From: Sophora flavescens
Lineage: Eukaryota > Streptophyta > Magnoliopsida > Fabales > Fabaceae
Direction of reading: 5' to 3'
Length of the DNA stretch: 64,000 nt
Assembly (NCBI GenBank): GCA_030762895.1
Contig: CM061063.1
Coordinates: 51,229,196-51,293,195 of the forward strand
In this document: positions 21,121 through 31,286 of the stretch, in pieces
Layout of the letters: each line of letters starts with the position of its first letter
How positions within the stretch are numbered: the stretch's first letter is position 1
Position numbers and translations under genes: made by a program
Notes under the pieces: generated by a model
Seen by the model: the letters and a program-made list of their open reading frames with translations, nothing else
The model's database searches: none
What the model was told of the DNA's origin: nothing

Positions 21121-22498
21121 TGATGCTTTAGCCACACTAGCTGCCATGACCAAACTGGATATCCATACCAATGTCCAACCCATCCAAGTTAGAATGCAAG
21201 ATGAACCGGTATATTGTGCTTATGTGGAAGGAGAACCTGATGGTAAGCCTTGGTATCATGATATCAACCAATATATTCAGAACAAGGAATACCCGGTAGA
21301 GGCTAGCGAAGTAAATAGAAAGACCATCCGAAGACTAGATATGGCCTTTTTCTTAAGTAAGGAGGTCCTGTATAAAAGAGGATATGATGGTACCCTACTT
21401 AGATGTGTGGATGCTCGTGAAGCTAAATTGATCATGATCGAAGTTCATGAAGGAATCTGTGGGACTCATGCCAATGGTCACATGATGGCCAGGAAAATCT
21501 TGAGAAGTGGTTATTATTGGTCTACTATGGAGTCAGATTGTATGGAGCATATTTGTAAATGCCAAAAATGTTAGATGTATGCAGACCGGGTTAATGCACC
21601 TCCGTTTCCAGTGCACAATTTAGCATCCCCATGGCCTTTTTCGATGTGGGGAATAGATGTCGTCGGTCCCATTAATCCCAAGGCTTCCAATGGTCATCGT
21701 TTCATTTTGGTGGCAATAGACTATTTCACTAAATGGGTAGAAGCTGCTTCATTTGCTAGCATAACTCAAAAGGTGTTTCTCAAGTTCCTCAAGAAGGATG
21801 TCGTCTGTAGATACGGGATCCTAGAAAGGATAATCACAGATAATGCTGCTAACCTTAATGGTGTCGAGATTCAAAAGTTTTGCGATGGTTTCAAAATCAA
21901 ACACAACAATTCAACTCCTTATAGGCCTCAAATGAATGGTGCAGTTGAAGCAGCAAACAAAAATGTCAAGAAGATCATTGCCAAGATGGTTGTAAACTAT
22001 AAAGACTGGCATGAAATGCTGCCATATGCTCTACATGCTTATCGGACTAATATACGATCAAGCACTGGGGCAACCCCTTTCTCTCTGGTGTACAGGATGG
22101 AGGCTGTCTCACCTATCGAAGTAGAACTCCCTTCGCTAAGAGTCTTGATGGAAGCATATTTAGAAGAATATGAGTGGGTGAAAACTCGATATGAGCAATT
22201 GAACATGATAGAAGAGAAAAGACTAGCAGCTATCTGTCACGGGCAATTGTATCAAAGCAGAATGGCAAGAGCTTTCAATAAAAAAGTTCGTCCTAGAGAA
22301 TTTTGCGCGGGAGACCTGGTTTTAAAGAAAATCCTCCCTAGTCAGGAAGATGCCCGAGGAAAATGGGCACCGAATTATGAAGGCCCTTATATTGTCAAAC
22401 AAGCATTCTTAGGAGGAGCTTTGGTTCTGCAAAACATGGATGGGGAAGAGTTACCAAGACCGGTGAACTCTGATGTTGTGAAAAAGTTCTACGCTTGA
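21121..22498 (+). pseudogene. Ogre-like integrase
   Basis: The zinc-binding H2C2 region is at about 21440-21573 (HEGICGTHANGHMMARKILRSG would be its centre; CKCQKC at its end), followed by TAG 21572, the only stop in this frame. The catalytic core keeps all three acids: Asp in WGIDVVGPINP near 21650, Asp in IITDNAANLN near 21832 and Glu in NGAVEAANKNVKK near 21937. The C-terminal domain ends with a normal TGA at 22496. It would insert the cDNA copy into the genome. One nonsense codon separates the finger from the core, while the core frame itself is intact over 307 codons. Confidence 0.87.
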
Positions 22499-22750
22499 AG
22501 GCCCGCTAGGTTGAAAACCCGAAAGGACAACCTAGGCTAAAAGTTAGGGCAAAGAATAATGAAAACAAAAGAAAAGAAAAGGTCCGCTAGGTTGAAAACC
22601 TGAAAGGGCGGCCTAGGCAAAAGTTAGGGCAAAGAACAATGAAAATAAAAGCAAAGGTCCGCTAGGTTGAAAACCCGAAAGGGCAACCTAGGCAAAAGTT
22701 AGGGTAAAGAAACCTTAGGCCGAAAACCTGCAAAGGCGGCCTAGGAGGAG
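22499..22750 (+). repeat. Tandem repeat directly after integrase, about 3.5 units
   Basis: Units begin at 22499, 22580, 22656 and, degenerate, about 22712. Each holds the core CTAGGTTGAAAACC, GAAAGG and CCTAGG, then AAAGTTAGGGCAAAG and an A-rich spacer of variable length. GGTTGAAAACC also occurs in the leader of the minus copy near 13217. Tandem repeats in the 3' UTR are a known property of Tat/Ogre elements. Confidence 0.8.
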
Positions 22751-23142
22751 GATAGGGTCCAACATTTCTGCAAGCACCCACCACACTGGGGCAATTTTAT
22801 CCGACTGAGTATACTGGGATAAAATTGTTAAGGAATGGTGTGTTTGAAGAATCAGAAACAGAAGCCAAGATCTGTGTCATCAAAAGGCTGTGGGGAATCA
22901 ATTAAATGAAAATCAAAGCACCAGTACTAGGGCAAATTTTATGTGATTCTCGTGATTTTCTTTCCTTATCTTTGCTTCTAATTTTCATGATCCCTTTTGT
23001 AATTTTGTTCTCATATTGTTATTTTCTCTTAACAAACTAAATTCTCGTATTTAGGCAAGAGGTTTTTTCTTTCACACTCCCATGTCGTGTTCACTCTCAT
23101 GTTTAATCACTATGGTCATGTCTCAATAAGAGTAAATATAAG
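22751..23142 (+). other. 3' UTR of the Ogre-like element, before the hAT insertion
   Basis: Non-coding, T-rich sequence. GGGATAAAATTG and CTGGGGCAATTTTAT occur near 22790-22830. No gene, RNA or further repeat is recognised. The 3' UTR resumes after the hAT element at 24809. Confidence 0.55.
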
Positions 23143-23150
23143 TTTAATGG

Positions 23151-24800
23151 TAGAGCTGTCAAATGGGCCGGCCCTAGCACATTTAGCCCTAGCCCCGCAT
23201 GGGTTAGGGCCAAAAGGCCCATAGGCCCACAGGGCCCAAAATACATAAAGCCCATAGGGCCAAGTGGGGCTAGGGTCAGCCCTTGGGCCAATTTTTTTAT
23301 ACAGTAAAAAAAGGATTTCAAACTCAAACTCAAACTCAATAAAAAGCACATATTTATACAAAGAACATATTACATTACACTGGTGTACTATAAATGAACA
23401 CTCAATACAACGATGAGTTCTAACAATTAACAAAAACACCCAATACAACGATAGGTTACTAATATAATGAGTTTTCTGAACAGCTGTTCAAACACATAAG
23501 TCTTCAATTTCATCTTGAATTTCATCTTCTTGATGCACATTCAACTCCGCTCCTATAGTCTCTTGACAAATAGGTTGACCATCATCTTCATCTAAAACTC
23601 ACAACCAATTAAGAAACAATTAGATATTAAATCCCAACATAATTAATTAATAGTAAATAGACTACAAAGAGATAATACAAATTATTACCATTAGGATTCA
23701 AAGCAAAACCATGCAACCAATTTCTAGTGCAAATAAATAAGCATCTGAACCTTTTCAGGAAGGGTGGAACTTCTATATTTGGTAAGAACACGTCCACCGA
23801 TACTAAAAGCGGATTCCGATGCTACTGTAGTAATTGGAATACTTAACACATCCCGTTATGGACTAGGGCCACAAGGCCAAAAGGGCCAAAATACATAAAG
23901 CCCGTATAGCCAAAAAACCCTTAGGGCTAAATGGGGCTAGGGTCAGCCCATGGGCTTTCTCATTAATTCCAACAAATCTAATCAATTCACATTACTCGCT
24001 TAAATTGGTTCAACCCCATTTTGATTTTAATTAAGACTTTAAAAACTTTTATAATGAAATTTAATATGACATTAGTGAAACTTTTTTTTTGGAGTAAAAA
24101 AAAAGTTCTTAATTTTTCTAAATATATTATCCAACCAATATAACTTTTAAATATAATATTAAATTAATATCTTTACTAATTTAAATTACAGAAATAATAC
24201 TTCTTTTGAAAGTACATATATTATACTTTTTCTTATAAATATTTTTTGTATAACATTTTCATATATTATATAATTAAATTTATATAATATTTTTTATTTA
24301 TTCTACTTTGTCCAACTTTTTTGTTTTAGTTGACTCATAGTGTAACCCAATCTTCTAATCATGTCACATCTTATACAACTTATTATTACAACTATTATTT
24401 GTGTTCAGTAGAAAAAAAAACTGTTATTTATGTGTGCATGGTAGAAACACAAAATGGCCACACGCGCATGGCTTGAGATATGCACAAAGAAAGGAATCTA
24501 TATAAGACTGGAAACTTGAAGGATAGAATGCGTGGTGACGGAAGAGCCTCGTAACATCTGACGAAATGCTTCTCTTCGGCGTAGACAAATCTCGTAATAG
24601 TGATGCGTCGTGTGAGGAAAATTGGAAAAGAGAACGGAGGGCTGATCCACGGGATAGCCCTCTCCTGACCCTTAAACATTTGAACCTTCACGGGTTAGGA
24701 CCGACAAAACCCTTTCTCTGAATGGGCTAATAAAAACGACAGCCCTCATAAAGGGATTAAGGGCTGATACCTTGGGCCACAACTCTATTTGACAGCTCTG
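23151..24800. mobile_element. Non-autonomous hAT DNA transposon
   Basis: The element is 1650 bp, with terminal inverted repeats TAGAGCTGTCAAAT (23151-23164) and its near-perfect inverse ATTTGACAGCTCTG (24787-24800). A perfect 8-bp target-site duplication, TTTAATGG, lies at 23143-23150 and 24801-24808. GC-rich subterminal blocks with repeated AGGGCC/GGGCTAGGG words occur at 23170-23290 and 23865-23955. A short remnant of the transposase C-terminus survives on the minus strand. The rest (23960-24420) is AT-rich. Terminal and subterminal style and the 8-bp duplication define the hAT superfamily. It sits in the 3' UTR of the Ogre-like element. Confidence 0.9.
23480..23855 (-). pseudogene. hAT transposase C-terminal (dimerisation) fragment
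   Basis: On the minus strand, 23855 downward reads [19 protein letters not shown], then [15 protein letters not shown], the typical hAT C-terminal dimerisation block. A duplicated ATTT then shifts the frame, and the neighbouring frame continues with [20 protein letters not shown] intron is likely at 23688-23592 (97 bases). The following exon is acidic (DEDDGQPICQETIGAEL) and ends at a TGA near 23485. The catalytic N-terminal and DDE parts are gone, so this is a relic inside the non-autonomous element. Confidence 0.75.
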
Positions 24801-24808
24801 TTTAATGG

Positions 24809-25120
24809 TATGATTTGATAATTCTAATGGTAGCACCAATGGATGGTTTGAACCAAAAGGACTCAATATTTCAAATTCAATGGAAGAGATAGCATGCACT
24901 GGACGACAAAAATGATGCAAATAAGCTTGGGAGAATAAACATAACATCCACCTCATATGTTATCAGATGCTTGGGAGACCCATGTTGTTAAAAGAATGAA
25001 TGATGCCAAGTCCTAGAATGGTCGGTGAACAAGGGTTTGGTTGGTGGAAGTTTTTCCATGGAGCATTTGGTTCCGCTGTCTTCAAAAGGAAAGGATTCCC
25101 ATTAGTTTTAGATTACTGAT
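24809..25120 (+). other. 3' UTR of the Ogre-like element, after the hAT insertion
   Basis: Unique-looking sequence continuing from 23142 across the hAT insertion. It is non-coding and leads into the 31-bp tandem array. Confidence 0.5.
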
Positions 25121-25576
25121 CGAGCTTTGAGGCTCACAACAAGTTTACTTTCGAGCTCTGAGGCTCACTGCAATTTTATTTTCGAGCTCTAAGGCTCACT
25201 GCAATTTTATTTTCGAGCTCCGAGGCTCACTGTAATTTTATCCTCGAGCTCTGAGGCTCGCTGCACTTTTATTTTCGAGCTCCGAGGCTCACTGCAATTT
25301 TATTTTCGAGCTCTAAGGCTCGCTGCATATTTACTTTCCTGTTGGACAAGGAGGTTTCGTCCACTGCGATTTTATTTTTGAGCTCTGAGGTTCACTGCAT
25401 TTTATTTTCGAGCTCTGAGGCTCACTGTATTTTATTTTCGAGCTCTGAGGCTCGCTGCAAGTTTATTTTCGAGCTCTGTGACTCATTGCAAGTTTATTTT
25501 CGAGCTCCAAGGCTCGCTGCATATTTACTTTCCTATTAGACGAGGAGGTTCCGTCCACTGCAATTTTATTTTCAAA
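25121..25576 (+). repeat. 31-bp tandem array in the Ogre-like 3' UTR
   Basis: About 12 units of a 29-31-bp motif that begins CGAGCTCTGAGGCTCACTGC and ends in TTTTATTTT. Two units, near 25330 and 25530, are followed by an inserted block beginning CCTGTTGGACAAGGAGG, which resembles the tandem unit of the downstream LTR. Arrays just upstream of the PPT are typical of Tat-lineage elements. Confidence 0.9.
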
Positions 25577-25699
25577 CTGTAAGGTTTTCTTCTGAGCTCC
25601 TCACGTTTTTTGGACAAAATATGTGGTCATTTTCTTTACTTGTTCATTACTACAATACATGAAAAGTCACGACTAATCATGTCTTCTGGCATGCAACAA

Positions 25700-25715
25700 G
25701 TAAAGAGGGGCAACT
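25700..25715 (+). promoter_or_regulatory. Polypurine tract of the Ogre-like element
   Basis: AAAGAGGGGCAAC ends directly before the LTR-like start TGTGAACACCC at about 25714-25716. A purine run with GGGGCAAC next to TG is the usual plus-strand primer context for Tat elements. The exact cleavage base is not known. Confidence 0.7.
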
Positions 25716-25854
25716 GTGAACACCCATTTTTGTCCGTCTTCATTTTATTCTAATTTTTTATGTTATTATGTTTCAAGGAGACTAAAAATAATAGTGAAAA
25801 CAGAAAGAAGGCAAAGAAAATAATAAAGAAAGGAGGAGGCTCATAACTGATTTG

Positions 25855-27235
25855 CTATTGGACAGGGAGATCCCGTCCATTGCATTGCCTTCGCTGTTGG
25901 ATGGGTCCAATCCATTGTATTGCATTTGTTGTTGGACGGTGAGGTCCAGTCCATTGCATTGCAGTTGCTGTTGGACGGCGAGGTCCAGTCCATTACATGG
26001 CATTTGCTGATTGGACGGGGAGGTCCCGTCCATTCAATTGCATGTTTTAATTTCTGTTGGACTGGGAGGTCCCGTCCATTCCATTGCATGTTTTAATTTC
26101 TGTTGGACGGGAGGTCCCATCCATTGCATTGCATTTGCTGTTGGACGGCGAGGTCCAGTCCATTACATTGCATTTGCTGATTGGACGGGGAGGTCCCGTC
26201 CATTCCATTGCATGTTTTAATTTCTGTTGGACGGGGAGGTCCCGTCCTTTCCATTGCATGTTTTAATTTCTGTTGGACGGGGAGGTCCCGTCCATTCCAT
26301 TGCATGTTTTAATTTCTGTTGGACGGGAGGTCCCGTCCATTGCATTGCATTTGCTGTTGGACGGCGAGGTCCAGTCCATTATAATGCATTTGCTGATTGG
26401 ACGGGGAGGTCTCGTCCGTTCCATTGCATGTTTTAATTTCTGTTGGACGGGAGGTCCCGTCCATTCCATTGCATGTTTTAATTTCTGTTGGACGAGAGGT
26501 CCCGTCCATTGCAATGTATTTACTGCTGGACGGCGAGATCCAGTCCATTACATTGCATTTGCTGATTGGACGGGGAGGTCTCGTCCATTCCATTGCATGT
26601 TTTAATTTCTGTTGGACGGGAGGTCTCGTCCATTCCATTGCATGTTTTAATTTCTGATGGACGGGAGGTCCCTTCCATTGCATTGCATTTGCTGCTGGAC
26701 GACGAGGTCCGGTCCATTACATTGTATTTGCTGATTGGACGGGGAGGTCCCATCCATTCCATTGCATGTTTTAATTTCTGTTAGACGGGAGGTCCCATCC
26801 ATTCCTTTGCATGTTTTAATTTCTGTTGGACGGGAGGTCCAGTCCATTACATGGCATTTGCTGATTGGACGGGGAGGTCCCGTCCATTCCATTGCATGTT
26901 TTAATTTCTGATGGACGAGTAGGTCTTCCATTGCATTTTAACTTTCTGTGGACGAGTAGGCTTTCCATTGCATTTTAAGTTTCTGTTGGACGAGTAGGTC
27001 TTCCATGGCATGTTTAAGCTTCTGTTGGACGAGTAGGTCTTCCATTGCATGTTTAAATTTTTGTTGGACGAGGAGGTCCCGTCCATTCCATTGCATGTTT
27101 TAATTTCTGTTGGACGAGGAGGTTTCGTCCATTGCATGTGTAAACTTCTATTGGACAAAGAGGTCCGTCCAATGCATATCTAATTTTGCATATCTAACTT
27201 TCTGTTGGACAGGGAGGTTCCATCCACTACAATTT
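25855..27235 (+). repeat. Tandem array of about 33 hairpin-forming units in the LTR
   Basis: Units of about 38-46 bp, each with the core TTGGACGGGGAGGTCCCGTC followed by CATTGCAT and a T-rich spacer. The core folds as TGGACGGG / GAGGT loop / CCCGTCCA, an 8-bp stem. Unit variants alternate (GATTGGACGGGG, GTTGGACGGGAGG, GTTGGACGGCGAGG), giving a higher-order pattern between 25970 and 26900. The last eight units change to GGACGAGTAGG or GGACGAGGAGG types. All ORFs that run through this array are repeat artefacts. Confidence 0.92.
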
Positions 27236-27690
27236 TATTTTCAGGCTGGAGGCTAAAGAATAAAGAAAGAAGAAGAAGAAGATAATGAAGAAAGGACGAA
27301 GAAAAGAAGGAGAAAAGGACAGTCTACGAAAAGAAGAAAGGAGATTGAGTTACTTCTCCTAACCCTAAAAACCCTATTTTACACATCAGACAAAAACTTT
27401 TTTCCTCCTCCCACTCTCCAACCGCTCTTGCGCCTCCTCTACCAATTGGTTCTTCTTCTTCCTTGTAACACCCGGGTGCCGACGAGGGCGGGAAGTGATC
27501 GTCGGTGCAAGAAGGCACGGACAAGGACCGGCTCCTGGCAGGCTTCTAGGCGGAGGGACACATGAATGAACCGATTACACACCCGAATGAGAGGGATCCT
27601 GAGACTGTGTAGGTATGGGACTATACAGTTGAGGAAGGCTTATATGAATTGATTGGTACTACCTATACTAACAAGATGCATCTTCTTTTC

Positions 27691-27800
27691 GGAAGCCCAT
27701 CACTTAAGAACTCCACAGTTAAGCGTGCTTGACTTGGAGCAATTATGGGATGGGTGACCTCCTAGGAAGTTTTCCAGGAAGCGTGTGAGTGAGGACAAAG
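27691..27800 (+). ncRNA. 5S rRNA-like segment in Cassandra LTR 1
   Basis: Similarity to plant 5S rRNA starts around CCCATCA at 27696. It includes the box A region AGTTAAGCGTGCTTG (27717-27731) and the box C region GGATGGGTGACCTCCT (27748-27763). These are the internal RNA polymerase III promoter elements. The 5' and 3' ends of real 5S rRNA are not conserved, so this is an element-borne derivative rather than a ribosomal gene. Confidence 0.85.
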
Positions 27801-28170
27801 CACGCCGAAAAGAACCGTGTTGGTCTGTGGGGACAGTCGTCAATCCATAGAGCAGTCAGGGATGTTACAAATGGTATCAGAGTGACACCTCTCCCAGTAC
27901 GGTGTGGTTTGGGGACGAACCAAGCGGAAGCTGGTGGACATGTAACACCCGGGTGCCAACGAGGGTGGGAAGTGGTCGCCGGTGCAAGAAGGCACGGACA
28001 AGGAGCGGCTCCTGGCAGGCTTCTAGGCGGAGGGACACATGAATGAACCGATTACACACCCGAATGAGAGGGATCCTGAGACTGTGTAGGTATGGGACTA
28101 TACAGTTGAGGAAGGCTTATATGCATTGATTGGTACTACCTATACTAACAAGATGCATCTTCTTTTCAGA

Positions 28171-28280
28171 AGCACATCACTTAAGAACTCCACAGTTAAG
28201 CGTGCTTGACTTGGAGCAATTCTAGGATGGGTGACCTCCTGGGAAGTTTTCCAAGAAGCGTGTGAGTGAGGACAAAGCAC
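28171..28280 (+). ncRNA. 5S rRNA-like segment in Cassandra LTR 2
   Basis: Same segment in the 3' LTR. Box A region AGTTAAGCGTGCTTG is at 28194-28208, and box C GGATGGGTGACCTCCTGGGA begins at 28225 and matches the canonical plant 5S sequence better than the copy in LTR 1. Confidence 0.85.
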
Positions 28281-29486
28281 GCTGAAAAGACCCGTGTTGG
28301 TCTGTGGGGACAGTCGTCAATCCATAGAGCAGCCAGGGATGTTACATTCCTCATCTCCTCCCTCGTTTTAACCTAGCAGCCCCACTCCTAATCCTAAAAA
28401 ACCCTATCTTACATATCAGACAAAACCCCCCATCTCATTCTCTCTTCAAACACGCAACCTTCACATCAAATCACCTCTTTTCCACTGCTCACGCTGCCCC
28501 CACCTGGACACACGCTATTTCTGCTCAGAGCCACCCAAGCCCTGGATTTCGTGAAGAACAACCTTGAAGCCGCTGGGTAAGAAGAAGCATGTAGCCCTCT
28601 CCTCCATCTATAAAAAGGGGAGAAAAGGGAAGGAGAAGGGGGAGATTTTTTTGAACTGATATTTTCTAGGTAAAAAAAAGGAGATTAGAGATCTGAGTTT
28701 TTTCTCTTCTCTATTATTAGAGTGGTTAAGAAGGAGAAGTTAAAAGAGTAAGTGAGATTGAAATGTAAAGGTTTTGATCTTGAAATCTTACCACTGGGAG
28801 AAAACAAAATCATTGTTATTCTTCTCTCATTTGGTAATCCTTGTTCTCTTTGTTGATATTATTCATAAGTTTCCCTTTATATTTTATTTTTCAGTGTCTC
28901 TGTTTATGACAAAAGAAAAACCCATGGATATCTACTGAATAAGTTAGTAAAATGTTTCATTTTTCTGTTTACTATGATGTTTGTGCCTCTGTTTACTGAA
29001 TGATTTAGTAAAATATTTCATTGTTGTTCTATTTTCATAAGGTAAAGCTACTTTTACATAAAAAAAAATAAAAGATGATCACTTAAATCCCCTTCAACCG
29101 GTTCCAAATACTTAATTAAAACAATATTTTTTTCGGGTTGCTCTATGACAAGTGTCATGATCAACCCTTTAGATTTTGAGGTTGCTCTGTGGACTTACAT
29201 GCCATGTTCAACCTCACTTAGCTCGAAAAAGATTCACAACGGGTAAAACAAATATTTTCAAAGTTATTAATAATTTATACAACTAATTTTGGGTAACCAT
29301 TTTATGGATGTTCTAGGGTGTCGTGGGTTAAGTCTCCATGCCTTACCTAGACATAATCGACTCCCGAACCCAAAGCTTTTCTTAAAGGGTTTTCCAACTT
29401 CCCTGAAGTAAAATAAAGTTGGTGGCGACTCCATGTTTTCTCTCTAAAAGGAAAAACTAGTCCTTTTTCTTGGTGGCCACAATATG

Positions 29487-30766
29487 TAAAATGGTTTTTT
29501 TAGGATTAGGAGTGGGGCTGCTAGGCTCAAATGAAGGAGGAGATAAGGAAGAAGAAGGACCAATGGGTAGAGGAGGTGTAGGGGTGGCTGGAAGTGGGAA
29601 GAGGAAGAGAGGTTTTGTCTTATATGTAAAATGGGGTTTTTTAGGGTTAGGAGAAGTAACTCCATCTCCTTTCTTCTTTACGCTGATTATCCTTTTCTCC
29701 TTCTTTTATTCCTCATTTCTTCATTATCTTCTTCTTCTTCTTTCTTTATTCTTTAGCCTATAGCCTGAAAATAAAATTGTAGTGCACGGAACCTCCTCAT
29801 CCAACAGAAAGTTAAATATGGAATGGACGACCTCCTCGTCCAACAGAAAGTTAAACATGCAATGGACGACCTCCTCGTCCAACAGAAAGTTAAATATGCA
29901 ATGGACGGAACATCCTCGTCCAACAGAAAGTTAAATATGCAAGGGACGACCTACTCATCCAACAGAAAGTTAAACATGCAATGGACGACCTCCTCGTCCA
30001 ACAGAAAGTTAAATATGCAATGGACGGAACCTCCTCGTCCAACAGAAAGTTAAATATGCAATGGACGACCTACTCGTCCAACAGAAAGTTAAACATGCAA
30101 TGGACGACCTCCTCGTCCAACATAAAGTTAAAATGCAATGGACGACCTACTCGTCCAACCGAAAGTCAAATATGTAATGGACGACCTACTCGTCCAACAG
30201 AAAGTTAAACATGCAATGGACAGAACCTCCTCGTCCAACAAAAAGTTAAACATACAATGGACGACCTACTCATCCAACAAAAAGTTAAAATGCAATGGAC
30301 GACCTACTCGTCCAACAGAAAGTTAAACATGCAATGGATGACATTCTCGTCCAACAGAAAGTTAAATATGCAATGGCAACCTACTAGTCCAACAGAAAGT
30401 TAAACATGCAATGGACGACCTACTCGTCCAACAGAAAGTTATACATGCAATGGACGGAACCACCTTGTCCAACAGAAAGTTAAATATGCAATGGACGACC
30501 TACTCGTACAACAGAAAGTTAAACATGCAATGGACGACCTACTCGTCCAACAGAAAGTTAAATATGCAATGGACGACCTCCTCGTCCAACAGAAAGTTAA
30601 ACATGCAATGGACGACCTACTCGTCCAACAAAATATTAGATATGAACCTCCTCCTCGTCTCTTGGTTATTTTCTTTTTCTTCTTTCTTTCTTATTATTTT
30701 CTAGTCTCCCTGTAATATAAAATCATAATAAAATTAAATGAAGATGAACAAAAATGGGTTTTCATA
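29487..30766 (-). repeat. Inverted partial copy of the Ogre-like LTR
   Basis: On the minus strand this starts near 30766 with TGAAAACCCATTTTTG, like the LTR start at 25716. It contains about 22 tandem units of about 38 bp (29790-30650) and then the AACCCTAAAAAACCCC region. It stops at 29487, where its homology reaches the equivalent of 28419. It lacks the Cassandra insertion, so it was duplicated before that insertion or comes from an unoccupied copy. The tandem units fold as TGGACGA / CCTCC loop / TCGTCCA. Confidence 0.85.
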
Positions 30767-31286
30767 GTCCAGATTGCATTAAATCACATTCAAGGTAGTA
30801 AAGATATAAAATATGTAGAACCGTCTACAGGCACTCAGTTTTAGAACTCGTCTACACAAGGTTTTATTCTGCTCGTCCACTGATGTGGTAGAAGCGCTCG
30901 TCCACACAAGTCTTTGGACTTGCTAAGTCTTTAGAGAAACTCTGTCCAATGACGTGGCACTATGGATATCTACTGAATTTTAGTTAGGCACTATGGATGC
31001 CTACTTGAGTTTCAAGGAGAGCACTCATCTGTTGACGTGACTACTGTGGATGTCTACTGAGATATAGTTAGCTGTCTACTTAACGATTAAAATATAAACA
31101 GTTTAAATAACCTTTGGATGGGTAATTCTTTGCAAGAGTCCAAGCATTGTATACCTTATATTATTTTGGATATTCCTGCATAAACTGAAATCACTTGTTA
31201 GATCTCAACTAATACTTTGTCAAGCAAATTTAACCCTTTTGTTAACATCAAAACCTAGAGATTAAATAAACCACAACCATTTTGGT
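30767..31286. other. Flank of the inverted LTR, degenerate repeats
   Basis: Non-coding. CTCGTCCAC words recur near 30875-30905, and CACTATGGAT(A/G)(T/C)CTACT recurs near 30959, 30988 and, diverged, 31040. On the minus strand this would be the sequence just before the LTR start, so it may be a decayed 3' UTR. No clear PPT is seen. Confidence 0.4.

Larger units (their letters stand above)
27464..28346 (+). mobile_element. Cassandra-type TRIM with 5S rRNA-like LTRs
   Basis: Two 406-bp LTRs (27464-27869 and 27941-28346) begin TGTAACACCCGGGTGCC and end GGATGTTACA. Between them are 71 bases: PBS TGGTATCAGAG at 27872-27882 (initiator-Met tRNA type) and a purine-rich stretch before the 3' LTR. The TSD is TTCCT (27459-27463 and 28347-28351). 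Each LTR contains a 5S rRNA-like segment. The layout is that of Cassandra, a short non-coding LTR element whose mobilisation must depend on proteins from other elements. The LTRs differ at about 15 of 406 positions by eye. Confidence 0.95.
13437..29480 (+). mobile_element. Ogre-like (Tat lineage) Ty3/gypsy element, plus-strand copy, 5'-truncated, with nested hAT and Cassandra
   Basis: Order seen: ORF1 remnant, gag with two zinc knuckles, protease, G-patch, putative intron, RT, RNase H, second RNase H, integrase, about 3.2 kb of 3' UTR, PPT and LTR. An ORF1 before gag, an intron between protease and RT and a second RNase H before integrase are features of Tat/Ogre elements. Gag and protease share one frame from 15756 to 18874 except for in-frame stops. 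Nested insertions are a hAT element (23151-24800) and a Cassandra TRIM (27464-28346). All ORFs are broken. The right limit is set by the inverted LTR fragment that starts about 29487. Confidence 0.85.
25716..29480 (+). repeat. LTR (3' LTR by position) of the Ogre-like element, with tandem repeats and a nested Cassandra
   Basis: Starts TGTGAACACCCATTTTTG after the PPT. It contains a hairpin-repeat array (25855-27235), an A/G-rich block, an AACCCTAAAAACCCTA region, the Cassandra TRIM (27464-28346) and about 1.1 kb of further sequence. TGGTGGCGACTCC at 29420-29432 resembles the primer-binding region that follows Tat-type LTRs, so the LTR may end near 29420 with a piece of internal sequence beyond. 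The right boundary is not proven. The first two thirds recur inverted at 29487-30766. Confidence 0.65.

Noticed and set aside
25121..25576. CRISPR-like array
   Set aside because: Units are adjacent degenerate tandem repeats without unique spacers, and this is a plant nuclear sequence.
25782..27158. Many overlapping ORFs of 60-120 codons on both strands
   Set aside because: All follow the period of the LTR tandem array and share repeated peptides; they are artefacts of the repeat.
27691..28280. Two genuine 5S rRNA genes
   Set aside because: Only internal parts match 5S rRNA and both lie at the same place in two LTRs with PBS and TSD, so they belong to a Cassandra element.
29823..30715. ORFs with repeated MDDLLVQQKVKHA-type peptides
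   Set aside because: They are translations of the inverted tandem array, not genes.
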